A stretch of 64,000 bases of DNA from Auanema rhodensis (lineage: Eukaryota; Nematoda; Chromadorea; Rhabditida; Rhabditidae). The DNA lies in contig OZ059900.1 of assembly GCA_964057225.1 (NCBI GenBank), forward strand, positions 5,094,501 through 5,158,500, written 5' to 3'. How positions within the stretch are numbered: the stretch's first letter is position 1; the number at the start of each line of letters is the position of its first letter. A model generated the notes under the pieces. The model saw only the letters and a program-made list of their open reading frames with translations. It ran no database searches and was not told where the DNA came from. Of the stretch, positions 50,401-63,000 are shown in pieces. The position numbers and the translations under genes were made by a program.

Positions 50401-53400
50401 TTGGAAAAAAATTTTTTTTTGGTCTGTGAGCCATTCGCATGGGTTAATCGTTGAGGAGAGCTACAGCGCTGACAGATTCAATCAAGTTTAAAAAAAAAAT
50501 TTTTTTTTCAATTCAGATGTTGAAACTCTTTAAAAATGTGTAAAAAATGTTTTGAGAGTATCGTGAAAACAAGTTGGGAAAAAAAATTTTTTGGGACTTG
50601 AAAATTTTTTTTGGTCTGTGAGAAATTCGCATGGGTTAATCGTTGAGGAGAGCTACAGCGCTGACAGATTCAATCAAGTTTAAAAAAAAATTTTTTTTTT
50701 CAATTCAGATGTTGAAACTCTTTAAAAATGTGTAATAAATGTTTTGAGAGTATCGTGAAAACAAGTTGGAAAAAAATTATTTTTGGTCTGTGAGCCATTC
50801 GCATGGGTTAATCGTTGAGGAGAGCTACAGCGCTGACAGATTCAATCAAGTTTAAAAAAAAAATTTTTTTTTCAATTCAGATGTTGAAACTCTTTAAAAA
50901 TGTGTAAAAAATGTTTTGAGAGTATCGTGAAAACAAGTTGGGAAAAAAATTTTTTTGGGACTTGGAAATTTTTTTTGGACTGTGAGCCATTCGCATGGCT
51001 TAATCGTTGAGGAGAGCTACAGCGCTGACAGATTCAATCAAGTTTAAAAAAAAATTTTTTTTTTCAATTCAGATGTTGAAACTCTTTAAAAATGTGTAAT
51101 AAATGTTTTGAGAGTATCGTGAAAACAAGTTGGAAAAAAATTTTTTTTTGGTCTGTGAGCCATTCGCATGGGTTAATCGTTGAGGAGAGCTACAGCGCTG
51201 ACAGATTCAATCAAGTTTAAAAAAAAATTTTTTTTTCAATTCAGATGTTGAAACTCTTTAAAAATGTGTAAAAAATGTTTTGAGAGTATCGTGAAAACAA
51301 GTTGGGAAAAAAATTTTTTTGGGAATTGAAAATTTTTTTTGGTCTGTGAGAAATTCGCATGGGTTAATCGTTGAGGAGAGCTACAGCGCTGACAGATTCA
51401 ATCAAGTTTAAAAAAAAATTTTTTTTTTCAATTCAGATGTTGAAACTCTTTAAAAATGTGTAATAAATGTTTTGAGAGTATCGTGAAAACAAGTTGGAAA
51501 AAAATTTTTTTTTGGACTGTGAGCCATTCGAATGGCTTAATCCTTGAGGAAAGCTACAGCGCTGACAGATTCAATCAAGTTTAAAAAAAAAATTTTTTTT
51601 TCAATTCAGATGTTGAAACTCTTTAAAAATGTGTAATAAATGTTTTGAGAGTATCGTGAAAACAAGTTGGAAAAAAAATTTTTTTTGGACTGTGAGCCAT
51701 TCGCATGGCTTAATCGTTGAGGAAAGCTACAGCGCTGACAGATTCAATCAAGTTTAAAAAAAAATTTTTTTTTTCAATTCAGATGTTGAAACTCTTTAAA
51801 AATGTGTAAAAAATGTTTTGAGAGTATCGTGAAAACAAGTTGGGAAAAAAATTTTTTTTTGGTCTGTGAGCCATTCGCATGGGTTAATCGTTGAGGAGAG
51901 CTACAGCGCTGACAGATTCAATCAAGTTTAAAAAAAAATTTTTTTTTTCAATTCAGATGTTGAAACTCTTTAAAAATGTGTAATAAATGTTTTGAGAGTA
52001 TCGTGAAAACAAGTTGGAAAAAAATTATTTTTGGTCTGTGAGCCATTCGCATGGGTTAATCGTTGAGGAGAGCTACAGCGCTGACAGATTCAATCAAGTT
52101 TAAAAAAAAATTTTTTTTTTCAATTCAGATGTTGAAACTCTTTAAAAATGTGTAAAAAATGTTTTGAGAGTATCGTGAAAACAAGTTGGGAAAAAAATTT
52201 TTTTGGGACTTGGAAATTTTTTTTGGACTGTGAGCCATTCGCATGGCTTAATCGTTGAGGAGAGCTACAGCGCTGACAGATTCAATCAAGTTTAAAAAAA
52301 AATTTTTTTTTTCAATTCAGATGTTGAAACTCTTTAAAAATGTGTAATAAATGTTTTGAGAGTATCGTGAAAACAAGTTGGAAAAAAATTTTTTTTTGGT
52401 CTGTGAGCCATTCGCATGGGTTAATCGTTGAGGAGAGCTACAGCGCTGACAGATTCAATCAAGTTTAAAAAAAAATTTTTTTTTCAATTCAGATGTTGAA
52501 ACTCTTTAAAAATGTGTAAAAAATGTTTTGAGAGTATCGTGAAAACAAGTTGGGGAAAAAATTTTTTTGGGACTTGAAAATTTTTTTTGGTCTGTGAGAA
52601 ATTCGCATGGGTTAATCGTTGAGGAGAGCTACAGCGCTGACAGATTCAATCAAGTTTAAAAAAAATTTTTTTTTTTCAATTCAGATGTTGAAACTCTTTA
52701 AAAATGTGTAATAAATGTTTTGAGAGTATCGTGAAAACAAGTTGGAAAAAAATTTTTTTTTGGACTGTGAGCCATTCGAATGGCTTAATCCTTGAGGAAA
52801 GCTACAGCGCTGACAGATTCAATCAAGTTTAAAAAAAAAATTTTTTTTTTTAATTCAGATGTTGAAACTCTTTAAAAAGGTGTAATAAATGTTTTGAGAG
52901 TATCGTGAAAACCAGTTGGGGAAAAAATTTTTTTGGGACTTGAAAATTTTTTTTGGTCTGTGAGAAATTCGCATGGGTTAATCGTTGAGGAGAGCTACAG
53001 CGCTGACAGATTCAATCAAGTTTAAAAAAAAATTTTTTTTTTCAATTCAGATGTTGAAACTCTTTAAAAATGTGTAATAAATGTTTTGAGAGTATCGTGA
53101 AAACAAGTTGGAAAAAAATTTTTTTTTGGACTGTGAGCCATTCGAATGGCTTAATCCTTGAGGAAAGCTACAGCGCTGACAGATTCAATCAAGTTTAAAA
53201 AAAAAATTTTTTTTTCAATTCAGATGTTGAAACTCTTTAAAAATGTGTAATAAATGTTTTGAGAGTATCGTGAAAACAAGTTGGAAAAAAATTTTTTTTT
53301 GGTCTGTGAGCCATTCGCATGGGTTAATCGTTGAGGAGAGCTACAGCGCTGACAGATTCAATGAAGTTTAAAAAAAAAATTTTTTTTTCAATTCAGATGT

Positions 53401-56400
53401 TGAAACTCTTTAAAAATGTGTAAAAAATGTTTTGAGAGTATCGTGAAAACAAGTTGGGAAAAAAATTTTTTTGGGACTTGAAAATTTTTTTTGGTCTGTG
53501 AGAAATTCGCATGGGTTAATCGTTGAGGAGAGCTACAGCGCTGACAGATTCAATCAAGTTTAAAAAAAAATTTTTTTTTTCAATTCAGATGTTGAAACTC
53601 TTTAAAAATGTGTAATAAATGTTTTGAGAGTATCGTGAAAACAAGTTGGAAAAAAATTTTTTTTTGGACTGTGAGCCATTCGAATGGCTTAATCCTTGAG
53701 GAAAGCTACAGCGCTGACAGATTCAATCAAGTTTAAAAAAAAAATTTTTTTTTCAATTCAGATGTTGAAACTCTTTAAAAATGTGTAATAAATGTTTTGA
53801 GAGTATCGTGAAAACAAGTTGGAAAAAAAATTTTTTTTGGACTGTGAGCCATTCGCATGGCTTAATCGTTGAGGAAAGCTACAGCGCTGACAGATTCAAT
53901 CAAGTTTAAAAAAAAAATTTTTTTTTCAATTCAGATGTTGAAACTCTTTAAAAATGTGTAAAAAATGTTTTGAGAGTATCGTGAAAACAAGTTGGGAAAA
54001 AAATTTTTTTTTGGTCTGTGAGCCATTCGCATGGGTTAATCGTTGAGGAGAGCTACAGCGCTGACAGATTCAATCAAGTTTAAAAAAAAATTTTTTTTTT
54101 CAATTCAGATGTTGAAACTCTTTAAAAATGTGTAATAAATGTTTTGAGAGTATCGTGAAAACAAGTTGGAAAAAAATTATTTTTGGTCTGTGAGCCATTC
54201 GCATGGGTTAATCGTTGAGGAGAGCTACAGCGCTGACAGATTCAATCAAGTTTAAAAAAAAATTTTTTTTTTCAATTCAGATGTTGAAACTCTTTAAAAA
54301 TGTGTAAAAAATGTTTTGAGAGTATCGTGAAAACAAGTTGGGAAAAAAATTTTTTTGGGACTTGGAAATTTTTTTTGGACTGTGAGCCATTCGCATGGCT
54401 TAATCGTTGAGCAGAGCTACAGCGCTGACAGATTCAATCAAGTTTAAAAAAAAATTTTTTTTTTCAATTCAGATGTTGAAACTCTTTAAAAATGTGTAAT
54501 AAATGTTTTGAGAGTATCGTGAAAACAAGTTGGAAAAAAATTTTTTTTTGGTCTGTGAGCCATTCGCATGGGTTAATCGTTGAGGAGAGCTACAGCGCTG
54601 ACAGATTCAATCAAGTTTAAAAAAAAATTTTTTTTTCAATTCAGATGTTGAAACTCTTTAAAAATGTGTAAAAAATGTTTTGAGAGTATCGTGAAAACAA
54701 GTTGGGGAAAAAATTTTTTTGGGACTTGAAAATTTTTTTTGGTCTGTGAGAAATTCGCATGGGTTAATCGTTGAGGAGAGCTACAGCGCTGACAGATTCA
54801 ATCAAGTTTAAAAAAAATTTTTTTTTTTCAATTCAGATGTTGAAACTCTTTAAAAATGTGTAATAAATGTTTTGAGAGTATCGTGAAAACAAGTTGGAAA
54901 AAAAATTTTTTTTGGACTGTGAGCCATTCGAATGGCTTAATCCTTGAGGAAAGCTACAGCGCTGACAGATTCAATCAAGTTTAAAAAAAAAATTTTTTTT
55001 TCAATTCAGATGTTGAAACTCTTTAAAAATGTGTAATAAATGTTTTGAGAGTATCGTGAAAACAAGTTGGAAAAAAATTTTTTTTTGGACTGTGAGCCAT
55101 TCGCATGGCTTAATCCTTGAGGAAAGCTACAGCGCTGACAGATTCAATCAAGTTTAAAAAAAAAATTTTTTTTTTTAATTCAGATGTTGAAACTCTTTAA
55201 AAAGGTGTAATAAATGTTTTGAGAGTATCGTGAAAACCAGTTGGGGAAAAAATTTTTTTGGGACTTGAAAATTTTTTTTGGTCTGTGAGAAATTCGCATG
55301 GGTTAATCGTTGAGGAGAGCTACAGCGCTGACAGATTCAATCAAGTTTAAAAAAAAATTTTTTTTTTCAATTCAGATGTTGAAACTCTTTAAAAATGTGT
55401 AATAAATGTTTTGAGAGTATCGTGAAAACAAGTTGGAAAAAAATTTTTTTTTGGACTGTGAGCCATTCGAATGGCTTAATCCTTGAGGAAAGCTACAGCG
55501 CTGACAGATTCAATCAAGTTTAAAAAAAAAATTTTTTTTTCAATTCAGATGTTGAAACTCTTTAAAAATGTGTAATAAATGTTTTGAGAGTATCGTGAAA
55601 ACAAGTTGGAAAAAAATTTTTTTTTGGACTGTGAGCCATTCGCATGGCTTAATCCTTGAGGAAAGCTACAGCGCTGACAGATTCAATCAAGTTTAAAAAA
55701 AAAATTTTTTTTTTTAATTCAGATGTTGAAACTCTTTAAAAAGGTGTAATAAATGTTTTGAGAGTATCGTGAAAACCAGTTGGAAAAAAAATTTTTTTGG
55801 ACTGTGAGCCATTCGCATGGCTTAATCGTTGAGGAAAGCTACAGCGCTGACAGATTCAATCAAGTTTAAAAAAAAAATTTTTTTTTCAATTCAGATGTTG
55901 AAACTCTTTAAAAATGTGTAAAAAATGTTTTGAGAGTATCGTGAAAACAAGTTGGGAAAAAAATTTTTTTTTGGTCTGTGAGCCATTCGCATGGGTTAAT
56001 CGTTGAGGAGAGCTACAGCGCTGACAGATTCAATCAAGTTTAAAAAAAAATTTTTTTTTTCAATTCAGATGTTGAAACTCTTTAAAAATGTGTAATAAAT
56101 GTTTTGAGAGTATCGTGAAAACAAGTTGGAAAAAAATTATTTTTGGTCTGTGAGCCATTCGCATGGGTTAATCGTTGAGGAGAGCTACAGCGCTGACAGA
56201 TTCAATCAAGTTTAAAAAAAAAATTTTTTTTTCAATTCAGATGTTGAAACTCTTTAAAAATGTGTAAAAAATGTTTTGAGAGTATCGTGAAAACAAGTTG
56301 GGAAAAAAATTTTTTTGGGACTTGGAAATTTTTTTTGGACTGTGAGCCATTCGCATGGCTTAATCGTTGAGGAGAGCTACAGCGCTGACAGATTCAATCA

Positions 56401-57000
56401 AGTTTAAAAAAAATTTTTTTTTTCAATTCAGATGTTGAAACTCTTTAAAAATGTGTAATAAATGTTTTGAGAGTATCGTGAAAACAAGTTGGAAAAAAAT
56501 TTTTTTTTGGTCTGTGAGAAATTCGCATGGGTTAATCGTTGAGGAGAGCTACAGCGCTGACAGATTCAATCAAGTTTAAAAAAAAATTTTTTTTTTCAAT
56601 TCAGATGTTGAAACTCTTTAAAAATGTGTAATAAATGTTTTGAGAGTATCGTGAAAACAAGTTGGAAAAAAATTTTTTTTTGGACTGTGAGCCATTCGAA
56701 TGGCTTAATCCTTGAGGAAAGCTACAGCGCTGACAGATTCAATCAAGTTTAAAAAAAAAATTTTTTTTTCAATTCAGATGTTGAAACTCTTTAAAAATGT
56801 GTAATAAATGTTTTGAGAGTATCGTGAAAACAAGTTGGAAAAAAAATTTTTTTTGGACTGTGAGCCATTCGCATGGCTTAATCCTTGAGGAAAGCTACAG
56901 CGCTGACAGATTCAATCAAGTTTAAAAAAAAAATTTTTTTTTTAATTCAGATGTTGAAACTCTTTAAAAAGGTGTAATAAATGTTTTGAGAGTATCGTGA
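47500..57000. repeat. Multi-copy higher-order repeat of about 1.96-2.15 kb
   Basis: The broken T-run TTATTTTTGG lies at 47531, 48068, 50048, 50777, 52025, 54177 and 56137. Taking one per block, successive spacings are 1980, 1977, 2152 and 1960 bp. GAGAAATTC at 47911, 48640, 50620, 51348, 52596, 52962, 53500, 54748, 55287 and 56516 supports this, including inner spacings of 729 and 728 bp and a 1980-bp offset (48640 to 50620). About four to five related blocks are present, making this the closest thing to a regular higher-order repeat in the window. Insertions of extra units near 52.6-53.8 and 54.7-55.8 kb break the regularity. Confidence 0.75.
48814..48829. repeat. Perfect 16-bp palindrome variant of the half 2 dyad
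   Basis: AGCCATTCGAATGGCT equals its own reverse complement. It arises from the usual AGCCATTCGCATGGCT by one C-to-A change in the loop. Eight copies were found: 48814-48829, 51522-51537, 52770-52785, 53136-53151, 53674-53689, 54922-54937, 55461-55476 and 56690-56705. All lie in short units reading GGACTGTG and ending AATCCTTGAGGAAAG. They are confined to the 1.96-2.15 kb higher-order repeat, so they probably spread with it. Confidence 0.92.
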
Positions 57001-60000
57001 AAACCAGTTGGAAAAAAAATTTTTTTTGGACTGTGAGCCATTCGCATGGCTTAATCGTTGAGGAAAGCTACAGCGCTGACAGATTCAATCAAGTTTTAAA
57101 AAAAAATTTTTTTTTCAATTCAGATGTTGAAACTCTTTAAAAATGTGTAAAAAATGTTTTGAGAGTATCGTGAAAACAAGTTGGGAAAAAAATTTTTTTT
57201 TGGTCTGTGAGCCATTCGCATGGGTTAATCGTTGAGGAGAGCTACAGCGCTGACAGATTCAATCAAGTTTAAAAAAAAATTTTTTTTTTCAATTCAGATG
57301 TTGAAACTCTTTAAAAATGTGTAAAAAATGTTTTGAGAGTATCGTGAAAACAAGTTGGGAAAAAAATTTTTTTGGGACTTGGAAATTTTTTTTGGACTGT
57401 GAGCCATTCGCATGGCTTAATCCTTGAGGAAAGCTACAGCGCTGACAGATTCAATCAAGTTTAAAAAAAAATTTTTTTTTTCAATTCAGATGTTGAAACT
57501 CTTTAAAAATGTGTAATAAATGTTTTGAGAGTATCGTGAAAACAAGTTGGAAAAAAATTTTTTTTTGGACTGTGAGCCATTCGCATGGCTTAATCCTTGA
57601 GGAAAGCTACAGCGCTGACAGATTCAATCAAGTTTTAAAAAAAAATTTTTTTTTCAATTCAGATGTTGAAACTCTTTAAAAATGTGTAATAAATGTTTTG
57701 AGAGTATCGTGAAAACAAGTTGGAAAAACATTTTTTTGGGACTTGGAAATTTTTTTTGGTCTGTGAGCCATTCGCATGGCTTAATCGTTGAGGAGAGCTA
57801 CAGCGCTGACAGATTCAATCAAGTTTAAAAAAAAAATTTTTTTTTCAATTCAGATGTTGAAACTCTTTAAAAATGTGTAAAAAATGTTTTGAGAGTATCG
57901 TGAAAACAAGTTGGGAAAAAAATTTTTTTGCGACTTGGAAATTTTTTTTGGACTGTGAGCCATTCGCATGGCTTAATCCTTGAGGAGAGCTACAGCGCTG
58001 ACAGATTCAATCAAGTTTAAAAAAAAATTTTTTTTTTCAATTCAGATGTTGAAACTCTTTAAAAATGTGTAATAAATGTTTTGAGAGTATCGTGAAAACA
58101 AGTTGGAAAAAAATTTTTTTTTGGACTGTGAGCCATTCGCATGGCTTAATCCTTGAGGAAAGCTACAGCGCTGACAGATTCAATCAAGTTTAAAAAAAAA
58201 ATTTTTTTTTCAATTCAGATGTTGAAACTCTTTAAAAATGTGTAAAAAATGTTTTGAGAGTATCGTGAAAACAAGTTGGGAAAAAAATTTTTTTGGGACT
58301 TGGAAATTTTTTTTGGACTGTGAGCCATTCGCATGGCTTAATCCTTGAGGAGAGCTACAGCGCTGACAGATTCAATCAAGTTTAAAAAAAAATTTTTTTT
58401 TTCAATTCAGATGTTGAAACTCTTTAAAAATGTGTAATAAATGTTTTGAGAGTATCGTGAAAACAAGTTGGAAAAAAATTTTTTTTTGGTCTGTGAGCCA
58501 TTCGCATGGGTTAATCGTTGAGGAGAGCTACAGCGCTGACAGATTCAATCAAGTTTAAAAAAAAAATTTTTTTTTCAATTCAGATGTTGAAACTCTTTAA
58601 AAATGTGTAAAAAATGTTTTGAGAGTATCGTGAAAACAAGTTGGGAAAAAAATTTTTTTGGGACTTGGAAATTTTTTTTGGACTGTGAGCCATTCGCATG
58701 GCTTAATCGTTGAGGAGAGCTACAGCGCTGACAGATTCAATCAAGTTTAAAAAAAAATTTTTTTTTTCAATTCAGATGTTGAAACTCTTTAAAAATGTGT
58801 AATAAATGTTTTGAGAGTATCGTGAAAACAAGTTGGAAAAACATTTTTTTTTGGACTGTGAGCCATTCGCATGGCTTAATCCTTGAGGAGAGCTACAGCG
58901 CTGACAGATTCAATCAAGTTTAAAAAAAAATTTTTTTTTTCAATTCAGATGTTGAAACTCTTTAAAAATGTGTAATAAATGTTTTGAGAGTATCGTGAAA
59001 ACAAGTTGGAAAAAAATTTTTTTTTGGTCTGTGAGCCATTCGCATGGGTTAATCGTTGAGGAGAGCTACAGCGCTGACAGATTCAATCAAGTTTAAAAAA
59101 AAAATTTTTTTTTCAATTCAGATGTTGAAACTCTTTAAAAATGTGTAAAAAATGTTTTGAGAGTATCGTGAAAACAAGTTGGAAAAAAATTTTTTTTTGG
59201 ACTGTGAGCCATTCGCATGGCTTAATCCTTGAGGAAAGCTACAACGCTGACAGATTCAATCAAGTTTAAAAAAAAAAATTTTTTTTCAATTCAGATGTTG
59301 AAACTCTTTAAAAATGTGTAATAAATGTTTTGAGAGTATCGTGAAAACAAGTTGGAAAAAAAATTTTTTTTGGACTGTGAGCCATTCGCATGGCTTAATC
59401 CTTGAGGAAAGCTACAGCGCTGACAGATTCAATCAAGTTTAAAAAAAAATTTTTTTTTTTTAATTCAGATGTTGAAACTCTTTAAAAAGGTGTAATAAAT
59501 GTTTTGAGAGTATCGTGAAAACCAGTTGGAAAAAAAATTTTTTTTGGACTGTGAGCCATTCGCATGGCTTAATCGTTGAGGAAAGCTACAGCGCTGACAG
59601 ATTCAATCAAGTTTAAAAAAAAAAATTTTTTTTTCAATTCAGATGTTGAAACTCTTTAAAAATGTGTAAAAAATGTTTTGAGAGTATCGTGAAAACAAGT
59701 TGGGAAAAAAATTTTTTTTTGGTCTGTGAGCCATTCGCATGGGTTAATCGTTGAGGAGAGCTACAGCGCTGACAGATTCAATCAAGTTTAAAAAAAAAAT
59801 TTTTTTTTCAATTCAGATGTTGAAACTCTTTAAAAATGTGTAAAAAATGTTTTGAGAGTATCGTGAAAACAAGTTGGGAAAAAAATTTTTTTGGGACTTG
59901 GAAATTTTTTTTGGACTGTGAGCCATTCGCATGGCTTAATCCTTGAGGAAAGCTACAGCGCTGACAGATTCAATCAAGTTTAAAAAAAAAATTTTTTTTT

Positions 60001-63000
60001 TAATTCAGATGTTGAAACTCTTTAAAAAGGTGTAATAAATGTTTTGAGAGTATCGTGAAAACCAGTTGGAAAAAAAATTTTTTTTGGACTGTGAGCCATT
60101 CGCATGGCTTAATCGTTGAGGAAAGCTACAGCGCTGACAGATTCAATCAAGTTTAAAAAAAAAATTTTTTTTTCAATTCAGATGTTGAAACTCTTTAAAA
60201 ATGTGTAAAAAATGTTTTGAGAGTATCGTGAAAACAAGTTGGGAAAAAAAATTTTTTTTGGACTGTGAGCCATTCGCATGGCTTAATCCTTGAGGAAAGC
60301 TACAGCGCTGACAGATTCAATCAAGTTAAAAAAAAAATTTTTTTTTTCAATTCAGATGTTGAAACTCTTTAAAAATGTGTAATAAATGTTTTGAGAGTAT
60401 CGTGAAAACAAGTTGGAAAAAAATTTTTTTTTGGACTGTGAGCCATTCGCATGGCTTAATCCTTGAGGAAAGCTACAGCGCTGACAGATTCAATCAAGTT
60501 TAAAAAAAAATTTTTTTTTTTAATTCAGATGTTGAAACTCTTTAAAAAGGTGTAATAAATGTTTTGAGAGTATCGTGAAAACCAGTTGGAAAAAAAATTT
60601 TTTTGGACTGTGAGCCATTCGCATGGCTTAATCGTTGAGGAAAGCTACAGCGCTGACAGATTCAATCAAGTTTAAAAAAAAATTTTTTTTTTTTAATTCA
60701 GATGTTGAAACTCTTTAAAAAGGTGTAATAAATGTTTTGAGAGTATCGTGAAAACCAGTTGGAAAAAAAATTTTTTTGGACTGTGAGCCATTCGCATGGC
60801 TTAATCGTTGAGGAAAGCTACAGCGCTGACAGATTCAATCAAGTTTAAAAAAAAAAATTTTTTTTCAATTCAGATGTTGAAACTCTTTAAAAATGTGTAA
60901 AAAATGTTTTGAGAGTATCGTGAAAACAAGTTGGAAAAAAATTTTTTTTTGGACTGTGAGCCATTCGCATGGCTTAATCCTTGAGGAAAGCTACAGCGCT
61001 GACAGATTCAATCAAGTTTAAAAAAAAAAATTTTTTTTTCAATTCAGATGTTGAAACTCTTTAAAAATGTGTAATAAATGTTTTGAGAGTATCGTGAAAA
61101 CAAGTTGGAAAAAAATTTTTTTTTGGACTGTGAGCCATTCGCATGGCTTAATCCTTGAGGAAAGCTACAGCGCTGACAGATTCAATCAAGTTTAAAAAAA
61201 AATTTTTTTTTTTTAATTCAGATGTTGAAACTCTTTAAAAAGGTGTAATAAATGTTTTGAGAGTATCGTGAAAACCAGTTGGAAAAAAAATTTTTTTTGG
61301 ACTGTGAGCCATTCGCATGGCTTAATCGTTGAGGAAAGCTACAGCGCTGACAGATTCAATCAAGTTTAAAAAAAAAATTTTTTTTTCAATTCAGATGTTG
61401 AAACTCTTTAAAAATGTGTAAAAAATGTTTTGAGAGTATCGTGAAAACAAGTTGGGAAAAAAAATTTTTTTTGGTCTGTGAGCCATTCGCATGGGTTAAT
61501 CGTTGAGGAGAGCTACAGCGCTGACAGATTCAATCAAGTTTAAAAAAAAAAATTTTTTTTTCAATTCAGATGTTGAAACTCTTTAAAAATGTGTAAAAAA
61601 TGTTTTGAGCGTATCGTGAAAACAAGTTGGGAAAAAAATTTTTTTGGGACTTGGAAATTTTTTTTGGACTGTGAGCCATTCGCATGGCTTAATCCTTGAG
61701 GAAAGCTACAGCGCTGACAGATTCAATCAAGTTTAAAAAAAAAATTTTTTTTTCAATTCAGATGTTGAAACTCTTTAAAAATGTGTAATAAATGTTTTGA
61801 GAGTATCGTGAAAACAAGTTGGAAAAAAATTTTTTTTTGGACTGTGAGCCATTCGCATGGCTTAATCCTTGAGGAAAGCTACAGCGCTGACAGATTCAAT
61901 CAAGTTTAAAAAAAAAATTTTTTTTTTAATTCAGATGTTGAAACTCTTTAAAAAGGTGTAATAAATGTTTTGAGAGTATCGTGAAAACCAGTTGGAAAAA
62001 AAATTTTTTTGGACTGTGAGCCATTCGCATGGCTTAATCGTTGAGGAAAGCTACAGCGCTGACAGATTCAATCAAGTTTAAAAAAAAAATTTTTTTTTTT
62101 AATTCAGATGTTGAAACTCTTTAAAAAGGTGTAATAAATGTTTTGAGAGTATCGTGAAAACCAGTTGGAAAAAAATATTTTTGGACTGTGAGCCATTCGC
62201 ATGGCTTAATCGTTGAGGAAAGCTACAGCGCTGACAGATTCAATCAAGTTTAAAAAAAAAATTTTTTTTTCAATTCAGATGTTGAAACTCTTTAAAAATG
62301 TGTAAAAAATGTTTTGAGAGTATCGTGAAAACAAGTTGGGAAAAAAATTTTTTTTTGGTCTGTGAGCCATTCGCATGGGTTAATCGTTGAGGAGAGCTAC
62401 AGCGCTGACAGATTCAATCAAGTTTAAAAAAAAAATTTTTTTTTCAATTCAGATGTTGAAACTCTTTAAAAATGTGTAAAAAATGTTTTGAGAGTATCGT
62501 GAAAACAAGTTGGGAAAAAAATTTTTTTGGGACTTGGAAATTTTTTTTGGACTGTGAGCCATTCGCATGGCTTAATCCTTGAGGAAAGCTACAGCGCTGA
62601 CAGATTCAATCAAGTTAAAAAAAAAATTTTTTTTTTCAATTCAGATGTTGAAACTCTTTAAAAATGTGTAATAAATGTTTTGAGAGTATCGTGAAAACAA
62701 GTTGGAAAAAAATTTTTTTTTGGACTGTGAGCCATTCGCATGGCTTAATCCTTGAGGAAAGCTACAGCGCTGACAGATTCAATCAAGTTTAAAAAAAAAA
62801 TTTTTTTTTTAATTCAGATGTTGAAACTCTTTAAAAAGGTGTAATAAATGTTTTGAGAGTATCGTGAAAACCAGTTGGAAAAAAAATTTTTTTGGACTGT
62901 GAGCCATTCGCATGGCTTAATCGTTGAGGAAAGCTACAGCGCTGACAGATTCAATCAAGTTTAAAAAAAAAATTTTTTTTTTTAATTCAGATGTTGAAAC

